Under the pieces are notes generated by a model that was not told the origin of the DNA, made no database searches, and was given only the letters and a program-made list of their open reading frames with translations. A program made the translations under genes and the position numbers. From Alteromonas profundi (GTDB lineage Bacteria; Pseudomonadota; Gammaproteobacteria; Enterobacterales; Alteromonadaceae), in assembly GCF_010500865.1 (NCBI RefSeq), contig NZ_JAAAWN010000001.1:248001-312000 (forward strand): a stretch of DNA of 64,000 nt. The letters run 5' to 3'. Of this stretch, positions 41,269-51,254 are shown in pieces (within the stretch, counting starts at the first letter, position 1; every line of letters begins with the position of its first letter).

Positions 41269-41380
41269 TTTTCCTCCAGATACGTTAACAACGGAGAAAC
41301 AGGGCAAGAGTTTACCCTTGCCTGTCGCTACGCTATCGAAGAAATATGACACCGACATGACAATTTTCAACAGATGCGCT

Positions 41381-42748
41381 TTATATTCTTTGTTGTTCAT
41401 CTAGCCAGACTAAGCTGTCGTAATAACGCCGGATATTATCCACATATTGTAAGGCTTCATCCCCCCTAGCATAACCATAGCGGGTGGTGCGGTAATACTT
41501 TTTTTGTCTAAGCTGGGGCAGCCGTTGTTTAACGTCAACCCATAGGTCTGGATTGCCGCCCTGTCGTTCGGTAAGTATACGTGCGTCTTCTAAGTGGCCC
41601 ATGCCTATATTATAAGCGGCCATGGCCATCCAGGTTCTGTCAGGTTCTTTAATACGCGCAGGAATACGGCTGAGTAAACTAGCAAAGTAACGCGCGCCTC
41701 CACGGATGCTTTGTTCTGGGTCGGTTCTATCCTCTACATCCCAGTCATTCGCTGTATCCATGGTCAACATCATTAAACCGCGCACACCGGTTCTTGAAAC
41801 AGCCTCAGGTTTCCAGTGACTCTCTTGGTAGCTCATGGCGGCGAGTAAACGCCAATCCAGATCCCCAGCGTATTGCTGAAACCAAGGTTTATAGGGTTTT
41901 AATGTACGCTCCGCCGCCTTGTTAAAGGCGCGACTATCAACATAGTCAAATTGTCGAATATGGCCGAAGTACTTTTCTTCTAAAACAGTAAACCAGCCTG
42001 ACTGATGTACTGTGCCAAAATATTCCACCATCGCAGCCTTAATCGAATCGTCTTGAACACGGTTAAGCGCCCACGCCATTGGCATGGTTTCGTTTAGCGT
42101 GCTTGCTACCGCAAGGTTAGGGTAGCGGCGTCGTTGTAATGCAAGCCGATTGCTATCTGCCACCGTATAGGCGATGTCGCCCTCTGCTACTTGTTGCAAT
42201 AGCTCTTCAGAATCGGAGTCTTCAGTGGTTGTCACCAAAACGTCACTGTCAGAGCTAATAGTATGTAAAAGGTGAGCCTGGCTACTACCGGCGACCGCCA
42301 CCACGGGGAAAGACAAATTTTCGATATTATTAGGGCGCGAGGCTCCGGCTTTAAAGACAAGGTACTGTGAAACGGTTTGATAGGCAGGACCATACGCGAA
42401 CCTGTCTTGTAGCGCTTGGGTCACGGCGTCGCCGGTGGCGACAATATCCAAATTTCCTTCTTCCAGTTGCTCAAGCATAGCCTCGTAGCTATAAAAGGGG
42501 TAGAGGTCGAGTGTTACCCCTAAGTAATCAGCAAAGCCTGCGAGCAACTCGTATTCGAACCCCTGAGGACCTTCAGCACCGTTGTAATAGGTAGCAGCGC
42601 CATAGAGGGTACCTACTTTTACCGAACCGCGTTCTAATAAGGTAGATAATGCATGGGGCACTTTTGGGGCACCACAACTGGTGGCGAAAAAGCATAAGAC
42701 GATAAATATTACCGCTTTTAATCGGTTTTTGTAGTCTGGCAACTGCAT
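41381..42748 (-). CDS. mltF: Membrane-bound lytic murein transglycosylase F
   Basis: This 455-aa envelope protein has an N-terminal hydrophobic segment (about 11-24) ending at a cysteine in FATSCG, a possible though non-ideal lipobox. A periplasmic solute-binding-like domain (SBP_bac_3, about 38-270, VKVGTLYGAATYYNG) follows. A C-terminal SLT domain carries the catalytic Glu in AAMSYQESHWKPEAVS, plus GVRGLMML and AAYNIGMGHLEDA. It cleaves peptidoglycan to anhydromuropeptides. It is divergent from purL, as in E. coli. Confidence 0.94.
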   Translation of the reverse strand: MQLPDYKNRLKAVIFIVLCFFATSCGAPKVPHALSTLLERGSVKVGTLYGAATYYNGAEGPQGFEYELLAGFADYLGVTLDLYPFYSYEAMLEQLEEGNLDIVATGDAVTQALQDRFAYGPAYQTVSQYLVFKAGASRPNNIENLSFPVVAVAGSSQAHLLHTISSDSDVLVTTTEDSDSEELLQQVAEGDIAYTVADSNRLALQRRRYPNLAVASTLNETMPMAWALNRVQDDSIKAAMVEYFGTVHQSGWFTVLEEKYFGHIRQFDYVDSRAFNKAAERTLKPYKPWFQQYAGDLDWRLLAAMSYQESHWKPEAVSRTGVRGLMMLTMDTANDWDVEDRTDPEQSIRGGARYFASLLSRIPARIKEPDRTWMAMAAYNIGMGHLEDARILTERQGGNPDLWVDVKQRLPQLRQKKYYRTTRYGYARGDEALQYVDNIRRYYDSLVWLDEQQRI

Positions 42749-42924
42749 AGGCCTTTATGTATTGTTGTAAATGCTGCGAATATCAAAAAAACTTCCATAT
42801 ACGTCGATATGTAGGTTATCAATTCATCATAATTAATCTATAATCCGCGCCGAAATCCTCATCAATTTACGAGACAACGCGTCGCATTGGTGGTCGTTGT
42901 TTCCACACAACCAGGTAAATCAAT

Positions 42925-45900
42925 ATGTTGGTCCTTCGAGGCGCTCCTGCACTATCTGAGTTTCACCAAACTAAACTGATTGCAAAGCTGGGTCAATCCG
43001 GCATTAAGGTGAATAACCTTTACAGTGAATTTGTTCACCTCATCGATTCTGAAGGTGATTTGTCAAAGCAGCAAGTAGAAATACTCGACAAGCTGCTTAC
43101 CTACGGGCCCGCCAGACAGGCTCAAAGCCCCTCCGGCACCTTATTTTTTGTTACACCTCGCCCCGGCACTATCTCTCCTTGGTCATCTAAAGCTACCGAC
43201 ATCGCACACAATTGTAGCCTTTCTACCATTAAGCGCATAGAACGTGGGTGTGCGTTTTATGTTGATACCGATGAAGTGCTAGACGAAGACGCATACCAAC
43301 AGCTTGCAAGCTTCTTTTACGATAGAATGACGGAAACTGTATTTCGTGCGACTGAAGATGCCGTTGCCCTTTTTGCACAATCAACTGCGAAGACTTTTAC
43401 CTCGATAGACGTACTAGGCAAAGGTAAAGAAGCACTAAGCGAAGCGAACGTTTCATTAGGTTTAGCATTAGCCGATGATGAAGTAGATTATCTATTTGAT
43501 AGCTTTACACGGTTGGGGCGCAATCCTACCGATGTTGAGTTGTACATGTTTGCCCAAGCCAACTCAGAACATTGTAGGCACAAAATATTCAATGCTAGTT
43601 GGACAATTGACGGCGAAGAGCAGCAGAAGTCACTGTTCAAAATGATCAAAAACACATTCGAGCTGTTGCCCGATAATGTTTATTCAGCATATAAAGATAA
43701 TGCAGCCGTAATGGCAGGGTGGGAGGCCGGGCGTTTCTTCCCTAATCATCAATCCCATCAGTACGAATATCACCATGAAAATATTGATATTCTCATGAAA
43801 GTGGAAACCCATAACCATCCTACTGCAATTTCACCTTTCCCAGGTGCAGCAACAGGGTCTGGTGGTGAAATTCGCGATGAAGGTGCTACCGGCAGAGGCT
43901 CTAAACCAAAAGCGGGTTTAGTCGGCTTTAGTGTATCGAACTTGCGTATTCCTGGCGCCGAGCAGCCGTGGGAACACGTGTATGGCAAGCCTCAGCGTAT
44001 TGTAAGTGCCCTTGATATTATGCTTGAAGGGCCCCTCGGCGGTGCCGCGTTTAACAACGAATTTGGTCGCCCTAACTTGTTAGGTTATTTCCGTACCTAT
44101 GAACAAGAAGTAAATAGCTTTAATGGTGTGGAAGTTCGCGGATACCACAAACCTATTATGTTGGCCGGTGGTCTAGGCAATATTCGACGAGACCATATCG
44201 AAAAAGGCGAAATTACCGTTGGCGCTAAGTTGATTGTACTGGGCGGCCCTGCAATGAACATTGGCTTGGGCGGGGGCGCAGCTTCATCAATGGCCTCCGG
44301 TCAGTCAAACGAAGATTTAGACTTTGCTTCAGTGCAACGAGAAAACCCAGAAATGGAGCGCCGTTGCCAAGAAGTTATTGATGCATGTTGGCAATTAGGG
44401 GATGACAATCCAATTCAATTTATCCACGACGTAGGCGCAGGTGGTTTATCAAACGCGCTACCGGAATTAGTCAACGATGGTGAGCGTGGTGGACAATTCG
44501 AATTACGAAAAGTGCTATCAGATGAGCCAGGCATGACACCGCTTGAATTGTGGTGTAACGAATCACAAGAGCGCTACGTAATGGCGGTAGCGCCTGAAAA
44601 TATGGCGGTTTTTGAAGCCATATGTAAACGAGAACGGGCACCTTATGCCATTGTAGGTGAAGCCACAGAACAGCAGCATTTACAGCTTAATGACAGTCAG
44701 TTTGACAATAAACCGATAGACATGCCTTTAGATGTGCTATTGGGTAAGCCGCCTAAAATGCACCGCGATGTAGCTTCTGCTAGCGTAGCCGGCAATGAAC
44801 TTGATGATAGCGCAATAGTGCTATCAGATGCGGCTACACGTATCCTTTCGTTGCCTACAGTGGCTGAAAAAACCTTCTTGATTACTATAGGCGATCGCTC
44901 TGTAACTGGCTTAGTCGCGCGGGACCAAATGGTGGGGCCGTGGCAGGTACCGGTATCGGATGTTGCTGTTACCGCTAGTGCCTTTGACACCTATCACGGT
45001 GAAGCAATGGCAATGGGCGAACGTACCCCCGTAGCATTGCTGTCCCACGGCGCGTCGGCGCGCCTTGCCGTGGGGGAAGCGTTGACTAATATAGCTGCAG
45101 CTAATATAGGCGATCTTAAACGCATCAAGCTTTCCGCAAACTGGATGGCTGCGGCGGGTCATCCGGGTGAAGATGCGGGCCTTTACGAAGCAGTTAAAGC
45201 CGTGGGTGAAGAGCTTTGTCCTGAATTAGGGCTTACCATTCCGGTGGGTAAAGACTCTATGTCGATGAAAACTGCTTGGCAAGAAGACGGCCAAGATAAA
45301 GCGGTGACCTCGCCCTTATCGTTGGTAATCTCTGCCTTTGGCGCGGTGAAGGATATTCGTAAAACGGTAACCCCTCAACTACGCACAGATAAAGGCGATT
45401 CTCGCTTGTTATTGCTAGATTTAGGCGAGGGTAAAAACCGTCTAGGGGCAAGCTGTTTAGCCCAAGTTTACACGCAATTAGGTGATAAGCCTGCCGATGT
45501 GGTGAGCGCGTCACGTCTAAAAGATTTCTTTAACGCTATGCAAGTGTTAATAGAAAAACAATTAGTGGTTGCTTACCACGACCGTTCTGATGGTGGCTTA
45601 TTTACTACTGTGGCCGAAATGGCCTTTGCTGGCAAAACTGGGGTTTCGGTTTCTCTTGACGCGCTAAGCGGCTCGGATTTATCGGTACTGTTTAATGAAG
45701 AACTCGGCGGCGTTATTCAGGTACTTAATGAAAATATCGATTCGGTTAATCAGGTATTAGCCGACTTTGGGTTAGATGAAATCTGTAATGACATCGGTAC
45801 GCTTAACTCAACAGATGTGGTTGAGTTTACGCGCCACGGTGAAACGGTTCTTAGCGATAGTCGTGTAGCGATGCGTACGGCGTGGGCCCAGACCACATTT

Positions 45901-46812
45901 GAAATGCAGAAGCTTCGCGATAATCCAGCGTGTGCAGCACAAGAGCATGCTGCTAAACAAGATATCAATGATCCTGGCCTTCATGTGGCACTAAGCTATG
46001 ATGTAAACGAAGACGTAGCTGCCCCTTTTATTGCGAGCACAGCCAAGCCGAAAGTGGCGATTTTACGGGAACAGGGCGTAAACTCCCATCTTGAAATGGC
46101 CGCTGCATTTACACGCGCAGGTTTCACCGCCATTGACGTGCACATGAGCGACATCTTAGCGGGCCGAGTTACTCTTGAGCAATTCTCTGGCTTAGCCGCC
46201 TGTGGCGGTTTCTCATACGGGGACGTGTTAGGTGCCGGTGAAGGTTGGGCTAAATCTATTTTATTTAACCCCACAGCACGCCAACAGTTCGCTAATTTCT
46301 TCGAACGCTCAGATACCTTTAGCTTAGGGGTATGTAATGGCTGTCAGATGCTATCAAACTTGAAAAGTTTAATACCAGGTACCGATCATTGGCCACACTT
46401 CGTTGCCAATCAGTCTGCTCGCTTTGAAGCCCGGGTGGCAATGGTGGAAGTGAATGAATCGGCCTCGGTGCTATTAAAGGGGATGGCTGGCTCTCGTATG
46501 CCTATAGCAGTATCCCATGGCGAGGGGCAAGCCGAATTCACCGCACCTGAATCGCTGCAGGCGGTACAGCCGCAGGTAGCGTTACGCTATATCGATAATT
46601 ATGGCGACGTAACCACGCAATACCCTGCCAACCCTAACGGTTCGCCGCAAGGAATTACAGGTTTAACCTCCGAAGATGGTCGCTGTACTATTATGATGCC
46701 TCACCCTGAACGCGTATTTAGGGCGGTGGCGAATTCGTGGTGCCCCGATGACTGGCAAGAGGATGGCGCGTGGATGCGTATGTTCAGAAATGCGCGTCGG
46801 TTTGTTGGTTAG
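42925..46812 (+). CDS. purL: Phosphoribosylformylglycinamidine synthase
   Basis: The 1295-aa single-chain enzyme performs the ATP- and glutamine-dependent fourth step of purine synthesis. It contains an N-terminal PurS-like domain, a linker and two AIRS-like halves ([33 protein letters not shown]). The C-terminal glutaminase has the nucleophile Cys in GVCNGCQML and the triad region MPHPERVFR. The length equals E. coli PurL. It is transcribed divergently from mltF; no PurR-type operator was recognised upstream. A 9-bp hairpin (46828-46856) without a T-tract follows the stop. Confidence 0.97.
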   Translation: MLVLRGAPALSEFHQTKLIAKLGQSGIKVNNLYSEFVHLIDSEGDLSKQQVEILDKLLTYGPARQAQSPSGTLFFVTPRPGTISPWSSKATDIAHNCSLSTIKRIERGCAFYVDTDEVLDEDAYQQLASFFYDRMTETVFRATEDAVALFAQSTAKTFTSIDVLGKGKEALSEANVSLGLALADDEVDYLFDSFTRLGRNPTDVELYMFAQANSEHCRHKIFNASWTIDGEEQQKSLFKMIKNTFELLPDNVYSAYKDNAAVMAGWEAGRFFPNHQSHQYEYHHENIDILMKVETHNHPTAISPFPGAATGSGGEIRDEGATGRGSKPKAGLVGFSVSNLRIPGAEQPWEHVYGKPQRIVSALDIMLEGPLGGAAFNNEFGRPNLLGYFRTYEQEVNSFNGVEVRGYHKPIMLAGGLGNIRRDHIEKGEITVGAKLIVLGGPAMNIGLGGGAASSMASGQSNEDLDFASVQRENPEMERRCQEVIDACWQLGDDNPIQFIHDVGAGGLSNALPELVNDGERGGQFELRKVLSDEPGMTPLELWCNESQERYVMAVAPENMAVFEAICKRERAPYAIVGEATEQQHLQLNDSQFDNKPIDMPLDVLLGKPPKMHRDVASASVAGNELDDSAIVLSDAATRILSLPTVAEKTFLITIGDRSVTGLVARDQMVGPWQVPVSDVAVTASAFDTYHGEAMAMGERTPVALLSHGASARLAVGEALTNIAAANIGDLKRIKLSANWMAAAGHPGEDAGLYEAVKAVGEELCPELGLTIPVGKDSMSMKTAWQEDGQDKAVTSPLSLVISAFGAVKDIRKTVTPQLRTDKGDSRLLLLDLGEGKNRLGASCLAQVYTQLGDKPADVVSASRLKDFFNAMQVLIEKQLVVAYHDRSDGGLFTTVAEMAFAGKTGVSVSLDALSGSDLSVLFNEELGGVIQVLNENIDSVNQVLADFGLDEICNDIGTLNSTDVVEFTRHGETVLSDSRVAMRTAWAQTTFEMQKLRDNPACAAQEHAAKQDINDPGLHVALSYDVNEDVAAPFIASTAKPKVAILREQGVNSHLEMAAAFTRAGFTAIDVHMSDILAGRVTLEQFSGLAACGGFSYGDVLGAGEGWAKSILFNPTARQQFANFFERSDTFSLGVCNGCQMLSNLKSLIPGTDHWPHFVANQSARFEARVAMVEVNESASVLLKGMAGSRMPIAVSHGEGQAEFTAPESLQAVQPQVALRYIDNYGDVTTQYPANPNGSPQGITGLTSEDGRCTIMMPHPERVFRAVANSWCPDDWQEDGAWMRMFRNARRFVG

Positions 46813-47049
46813 TCAAAAGCGGGTAACGGTAAAGGCGGAGTATTAAAGCCTTTACCACTGGCACTACACCTAGATTACGCTAACGTTTTGGCCCGCTGGC
46901 AAAAAAATGTACAGCGGGGCTTGTCATAAGTAAGTCACTGATCTATTGTAGTGCGTGCACGGAGTGCAGTTGGGTTACAGGAGTTATAATAGTGGGTAAA
47001 AACTGGTTAAATAGTAAAATTAACTGGTGTAGATAATAAGAGACGACGA

Positions 47050-47190
47050 ATGAATCGTTCATCAAAAGGGTTTGGCTTAACCGGAGTGGCTGTGGCTGTA
47101 GTGCTTATGTTTGTTACTGCTGTCTTTAGTTCATCGGCAAAATCTGCCGACATGCCATCGACCTTGGTGGTGCAGTCTTCAGTTAAGTAG
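47050..47190 (+). CDS. Short exported or membrane-anchored peptide (46 aa)
   Basis: ATG 47050 opens a 46-residue frame: a short basic start (MNRSSKGFG), one hydrophobic stretch (about 10-26, LTGVAVAVVLMFVTAVF), then SSSAKSADMPSTLVVQSSV. This reads as a signal peptide with a tiny mature part or as a single-pass membrane peptide. An AAGAGACG sequence may be the ribosome site. A hairpin (47207-47235) follows at once. No family is recognised and coding is moderately supported. Confidence 0.5.
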   Translation: MNRSSKGFGLTGVAVAVVLMFVTAVFSSSAKSADMPSTLVVQSSVK

Positions 47191-47206
47191 TATGAAGTAA
47201 AATTCT

Positions 47207-47235
47207 AATGGCAGTCTTTATACGAGACTGCCATT
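47207..47235. terminator. Hairpin between the 46-aa peptide gene and the Smr gene
   Basis: A perfect 11-bp stem AATGGCAGTCT/AGACTGCCATT with a 7-base loop lies between two convergent genes. T-runs are poor on both strands, so termination strength is uncertain. Confidence 0.6.
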
Positions 47236-47279
47236 AACCTCACTAAATTTAATACTGCCTATTGAATATGACAGTATCG

Positions 47280-47867
47280 TTACCGCTTCCTATTTTTTTC
47301 CCTATTTATTAATTTCTGCTCAGGATGTTTTTTCAATAGCACATAAGTTGCGCCGAAACCACCATGCATGGGCTGTGCGGTATGAAAGGCAATAACCTCT
47401 TCTAATTCTTGTAGCCAGTGGTTTAGATAGCTCTTCTTCAAAGCGGGAAAAGGCTGACTATTTTCGCCTTTGCCATGCTTAACTAACAACGCCCGCACAC
47501 CTTTTTCATGACACGAAGAAACCGTATGGTATACCGCGTCTCGGCTTTGCTCCACAGTAAGGTTTTTAAGCGATAGGGTATGTTCCAACGGGTATTTTCC
47601 TAGCCGCAATTTCTTAAATACGCCATCTTGAATGCCCGGTTGCTGGTAGTGAATAAATTCGTCGGGCGGTACAGGATTAACCCCTTCTAAACTTAATGGA
47701 TTTACACGCTTTTCGCGCTCACTCCTTTGTCGTTGGGCTTTTTTTTGTTTTTCTTTTAGGGCTTTTTCTGGGTCGTACAGTTCGGCTTTATCACCGTTAT
47801 TGATAGGCTTAACATCTTTCATCTCTGCGAAAAATGTGTCTATCTCATCATGTTCAAGGTGGGTCAT
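47280..47867 (-). CDS. Smr-domain protein (SmrA/YdaL-like) with a degenerate LDxHG motif
   Basis: The 195-aa protein has a charged, coiled N-terminal half (about 1-75) and a C-terminal Smr domain (about 90-185), the fold also found at the end of MutS2, linked to nicking or RNA cleavage. The HGKG loop (VKHGKGENS) and the closing GGFGATYVLLKK strand are present. The usual N-terminal LDxHG motif reads LSLKN here, so a conserved His is lost. It may be a binding rather than cutting version. It stands alone between a 46-aa gene and tRNA-Arg. Confidence 0.85.
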   Translation of the reverse strand: MTHLEHDEIDTFFAEMKDVKPINNGDKAELYDPEKALKEKQKKAQRQRSEREKRVNPLSLEGVNPVPPDEFIHYQQPGIQDGVFKKLRLGKYPLEHTLSLKNLTVEQSRDAVYHTVSSCHEKGVRALLVKHGKGENSQPFPALKKSYLNHWLQELEEVIAFHTAQPMHGGFGATYVLLKKHPEQKLINREKNRKR

Positions 47868-47987
47868 AGTACCTCCCGCATACCCGATAATTAGCGACGT
47901 AACTACATAATAAGGTCGCTTATGTAGCTAGCTTATACGTAATTTTGAATTATGGGGATGATTTTTGAAAACAGAAACTAAATGTAG

Positions 47988-48063
47988 TGGCGTCCCCACC
48001 GCGACTCGAACGCAGATCTAAAGCTTAGGAGGCTCTTGTTTTATCCGGTTAAACTATGGGGAC
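47988..48063 (-). tRNA. tRNA-Arg (anticodon CCU)
   Basis: The minus strand folds as a full cloverleaf: acceptor GTCCCCA/TGGGGAC, D-stem GTTT/AAAC, anticodon stem AGAGC/GCTTT with loop CTCCTAA (anticodon CCU, reads AGG), and T-stem CTGCG/CGCGG with loop TTCGAGT. Discriminator G and an encoded CCA complete it. It corresponds to E. coli argW. Confidence 0.95.
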
Positions 48064-48240
48064 GCATTGATTTTGCTAGAAATTTATCAACGCGCAGCAG
48101 TATAACCTTTTATAGAAATTATGTTAAGAATATTTCCATGCGAGGGGGCTTTGCCGCGCTATCACCTTGGTTCCACGCAACCTACAAATACGCGCTAATT
48201 TATGCCCTTGTAGAGGCGTCCAATATAGCGTCAATAGCCT

Positions 48241-49428
48241 TTATTTTTTAATGACGAAGTCATTTTCCTGCACATTGATAGCAAAGCCGGTGTCTTTATG
48301 ACGCACGCTAGAAGTAGACCCGTAGGCTTGCTCTACCGTAAATACGCCAGGGTATACGTTGTACTGAAGGTAGCGCTGCCCGCGGCTATCTATCACCTCC
48401 ATGGTTCGATATATATAAAGCTCATCGTTAGGCATAACTTCATTGTCTCGCCCTAGCGATACCGTCAAATTTCCGTTGCTGGTGCTAAGTACTCGGCCCG
48501 TAAGTGGTTGGCATGCTGTGACCTCTTTAATATCAGCAATAAAGCTTCCCATTTCTTTTTTAATAGCGTTCCCGTAGTCGGTATGCCAAAAAGAGGCAGA
48601 AAGGCTATCTAGATCGCTAAACCTATCGAAAGGCCAGTCACTTTGCGTGGTGTAAGTACGATGAAATAGCTCACCCCCATTTAACCCATCGAAAACTGTA
48701 ATATCCATGCTGAAATAACGAGAGGCGTCTTCCTGTTTCCAAAACGCCAACGCTGAGGAGGGCTCTCTGTGTACACTTAAATCACCCAAACGACCAATAA
48801 TGACAAATTGCGTATTGCCTTGACGCGCCAATTCACGTGCATTCTCGGCAGCCGTAGGGGCGGCCCATTGCGTGGTGTAAGGGGCGATAAAGGGGAGGGA
48901 CAGGGTGGATGTTTGTACGGCCATTTGCCGCGCTAACTCACGGGTAAAGGCCTGTTCAAAATTATCTAGCTTGCCGTCAAGAAGATGTTGTCGATTTTCT
49001 ACCATGAAATAACTGGTGGCAAATTGCTTGGGATAGTCACTAGCACTGCATGTTTTTCCTCGTGCGAAAATATCGGCTCTCACTGTTACAGTAACGTAAT
49101 CGGCGTGCCATACCTCATCAACAAGTTCTAGTTGCTCTACTTCACCTGTACTACTTATGGTTATACTTTCACTTTTTAGTAAGCCATTAGTTAACTGTTG
49201 AACGCTATTTACAGACGCGCCAGCAAACAATAAGGCTTGTTTTAGTGCTTCTTCAGTGGCGTCTCTGCGTGCCTTTTGTTTGTTTCCCTTTTGAATCACA
49301 GCTTGGCCTTTGGCCTCGTACCACACGGCATAAGTTTGCCCTACTGGTAGTAAGACTAGGCAAATTAGCGCCATTAACTGGCTTATGCTTCTCAAGCTTT
49401 TTTCGGTAAACACGTTATTCCTCACCAC
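48241..49428 (-). CDS. flgT: Flagellar assembly protein FlgT (H-ring)
   Basis: This is a 395-aa periplasmic protein. The signal peptide ends near residue 34 (LPVGQTYAVWY). The N-domain starts with EAKGQAVIQKGNKQKARRDATEEALKQALL, typical of FlgT. A middle domain and a C-terminal small-barrel domain (GRVLSTSNGNLTVSLGRDNEV) follow. FlgT builds the H-ring around the basal body that holds MotX/MotY in sodium-driven polar flagella, so it implies that type of motor. It is divergent from flgP. Two sigma-54-like elements on its strand lie about 200-240 bp upstream. Confidence 0.92.
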   Translation of the reverse strand: MVRNNVFTEKSLRSISQLMALICLVLLPVGQTYAVWYEAKGQAVIQKGNKQKARRDATEEALKQALLFAGASVNSVQQLTNGLLKSESITISSTGEVEQLELVDEVWHADYVTVTVRADIFARGKTCSASDYPKQFATSYFMVENRQHLLDGKLDNFEQAFTRELARQMAVQTSTLSLPFIAPYTTQWAAPTAAENARELARQGNTQFVIIGRLGDLSVHREPSSALAFWKQEDASRYFSMDITVFDGLNGGELFHRTYTTQSDWPFDRFSDLDSLSASFWHTDYGNAIKKEMGSFIADIKEVTACQPLTGRVLSTSNGNLTVSLGRDNEVMPNDELYIYRTMEVIDSRGQRYLQYNVYPGVFTVEQAYGSTSSVRHKDTGFAINVQENDFVIKK

Positions 49429-49630
49429 AGATGAAATCGCAAGTTCGCGCCTTTAAAATGGCGCCTGTTTCTAACCCTATGGGTATTTTTTAATAGGGTA
49501 TAGAGAACCTTTGCCAAAGTATTGACGACTACGCCGCTACGCTTATCCCTTGGCACAAGAAGCGATTCAGATTTTACGGGGTATCTTTAAGCTAGATACA
49601 GAATACTTATAAGTACATTGTATAAGCGTA

Positions 49631-49669
49631 AGCGAAATAAGTGCCAACTTGAGCGAAATAAGCGCCAAC
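49631..49669 (-). repeat. Tandem 21-bp repeat, each unit with a sigma-54-like element
   Basis: Units at 49631-49648 and 49652-49669 match at 17 of 18 positions. Read on the minus strand they give TGGCACTTATTTCGCT and TGGCGCTTATTTCGCT, which have the GG and GC of sigma-54 promoters at correct spacing but TCGC in place of TTGC. They face flgT. A period of two helical turns places both on the same face of the DNA. Confidence 0.5.
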
Positions 49670-49688
49670 ATGGTATCTATTGCATTTT

Positions 49689-49704
49689 GGGCGCAATCTT
49701 TGCT
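49689..49704 (+). promoter_or_regulatory. Weak sigma-54-like promoter for flgP
   Basis: GGGCGCAATCTTTGCT keeps the GG/GC pair with correct spacing but differs from TGGCAC at two positions. It faces flgP, with an expected start near 49716 and a leader of about 140 bases. Confidence 0.35.
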
Positions 49705-49857
49705 TAACTACCTAGCATAGAGGCGTGAGAGGTCGATAAGGATCAGCGGTCGCGGCGGTGAACAATGATACGCTGTTTCTGCAGGCTGGGCTTTTCATAT
49801 TCGCGGCCTCGCGCTTAACGCGGTGTGCGAAGGGCAATAGATGAGAAGGTTTGTCAC

Positions 49858-50349
49858 ATGATGACGGTGAAAAAAAATATAAGTTATCCCATGTTAGCAA
49901 TGGCGCTTACGATTATAGGCGTTGGTAACTTATCAGGGTGCGGTTTGCTGGTAGATAAACACGTAGAGTGGGAGACAGTTGAGCCTGAAAGTTACCCGGT
50001 GCTTAAGGCGGTAGGCTATGCACCCATTAACTCGCAACGGGGCGACAATGACACAGTGAAAATGCTAATGGCAATAAAGGCCTCGAAACTAGAGGCCTAT
50101 CGCGAGCTAGCGGAACAAGTGTATGGTCAGCGCATCGAAGGCAGCCAATCATTGTCTAGCTTAGTGGTATCCAATGAGTCGTTAAAGGCGTCTGTAGAAG
50201 GTGTGATCCGCGGAGCAGAAGTTGTTAAGAGTTACCCGGTAGGCGAAGATACTTACGCCACTGAGCTAAGCCTAGATATGCAGCGTGTTTACGAAATTTA
50301 TCTTACCACCGCAAAGCCGCGCCGAATTAAAGACATTAAATACTATTGA
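49858..50349 (+). CDS. flgP: Flagellar lipoprotein FlgP (LPP20 family)
   Basis: The 163-aa outer-membrane lipoprotein has signal residues 1-27 and lipobox LSGC with Cys28. The LPP20 domain follows (VGYAPINSQRG, KASKLEAYRELAEQVYGQRIEG). FlgP forms an outer-membrane disk or ring supporting polar flagella in Vibrio and Campylobacter. The paired ATGs at 49858/49861 were preferred to a start 11 codons upstream because the basic N-region MTVKKN then leads directly into the hydrophobic core. It is divergent from flgT. The next gene, flgN, is on the other strand. Confidence 0.9.
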   Translation: MMTVKKNISYPMLAMALTIIGVGNLSGCGLLVDKHVEWETVEPESYPVLKAVGYAPINSQRGDNDTVKMLMAIKASKLEAYRELAEQVYGQRIEGSQSLSSLVVSNESLKASVEGVIRGAEVVKSYPVGEDTYATELSLDMQRVYEIYLTTAKPRRIKDIKYY

Positions 50350-50408
50350 TATCTGTCTAAGGACGGGTAGTAAAAGAAGATGCAACCCAGAACAAAAAAG
50401 CGCGTTAA

Positions 50409-50840
50409 CTACGCGCGTATTCCCGAGCCGAGCCTGCCTGCGTTAGGCTTGCCCTTTTTATCATAGGTGAGCGACTCTTTGGCACGCACTTCAAGCATCA
50501 AGTTACGTAGGTGAGTTAGACGAAGCTGGCCTTGCTCTACTGCTTTTTGGTTTATTTCCGTTCGGTATTTACATGCGTCAAGCAGGCTGGCTGCTTTTTC
50601 CATAAGCGCAGCAGAGCTATCGGAAAGGGTATCGGTTTCTTTATTTTTTTTATAAAGAGGCTCTATATCGTTATCTAAGGCCTGAATAGATGACAACAGG
50701 GCAGTTTTATCTTCCAGCAAAGTAAACAACGTTTCTGCGTCACGAGAACTAATAAGATGAAGTTCTTTTTCCAACAACAATACAAGCTGGGACAAATTCT
50801 CAACTTGTTGCGTGAGTGCAGCATCTAATTGACCGGACAT
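50409..50840 (-). CDS. flgN: Flagellar export chaperone FlgN
   Basis: The 143-aa helical cytoplasmic protein binds hook-associated proteins FlgK and FlgL before export. It shows the FlgN pattern of three long amphipathic helices (LSQLVLLLEKELHLISSRDAETL; LLDACKYRTEINQKAVEQGQ) and a flexible Gly/Arg-rich tail. It lies 50 bp downstream of flgM on the same strand, as the last gene of flgA-flgM-flgN. Identification rests on pattern and position. Confidence 0.88.
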   Translation of the reverse strand: MSGQLDAALTQQVENLSQLVLLLEKELHLISSRDAETLFTLLEDKTALLSSIQALDNDIEPLYKKNKETDTLSDSSAALMEKAASLLDACKYRTEINQKAVEQGQLRLTHLRNLMLEVRAKESLTYDKKGKPNAGRLGSGIRA

Positions 50841-50890
50841 AATCGTAATCTTATACCTTGTTTACCCGCGTATGGTGTTTTGCCATACGC

Positions 50891-51220
50891 TTATTTGGTT
50901 GAGAAAATCTCACCCTCAAGCTTGGCTATTTTTGTTGCCAATACGTCTGGGTTTACTTTGTAATCACCACTTTGAATTGCTTTTTTTAGCCTATCTACTT
51001 TTTCCTGATTCACAGGCGCTTCGGTTGCCTTTTTCTGAACCTGATTTAGTTGTTGCGCAGATTGCGTCAAAGACACTGAGTCTTGACGAGACGTTGGCGC
51101 TTTAGACGCAGTGCTTGCGGCACTTTGTTGCTGCGACTGTTGCGCTTGGTTCTGCTGCGAAATTTTTGTGTTGTCAACGGGGTTTTTCGGTAACCCGTTG
51201 TTTACATTGTTAATTGCCAT
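50891..51220 (-). CDS. flgM: Anti-sigma-28 factor FlgM
   Basis: The 109-aa protein is disordered and Gln/Ser-rich in its first half. It has the conserved C-terminal FliA-binding helices (EKVDRLKKAIQSGDYKVNPDVLATKI). FlgM inhibits sigma-28 until it is exported through the finished hook-basal body. The MAINNVNNG start is typical. A well-matched sigma-28 promoter lies 35 bp upstream of the ATG, so FlgM is made under the factor it inhibits. flgN follows; flgA lies upstream. Confidence 0.95.
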   Translation of the reverse strand: MAINNVNNGLPKNPVDNTKISQQNQAQQSQQQSAASTASKAPTSRQDSVSLTQSAQQLNQVQKKATEAPVNQEKVDRLKKAIQSGDYKVNPDVLATKIAKLEGEIFSTK

Positions 51221-51254
51221 AGTCTTTCTCCACTACCTTTTCACCTCAAGTAAG

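Larger units (their letters stand above)
49429..49857. promoter_or_regulatory. flgT-flgP divergent control region
   Basis: These 429 bp hold no acceptable ORF. They contain a tandem 21-bp repeat (49631-49669) carrying two minus-strand sigma-54-like elements and one plus-strand sigma-54-like element (49689-49704). In Vibrio and Shewanella, flgO accompanies flgP here. I see no flgO and no clear remnant of it. Confidence 0.55.

Noticed and set aside
42749..42924. PurR operator upstream of purL
   Set aside because: No sequence close to the ACGCAAACGTTTGCGT consensus is present between mltF and purL.
49429..49857. Possible decayed flgO
   Set aside because: No frame in this interval gave a recognisable FlgO segment; only promoter-like repeats are visible.
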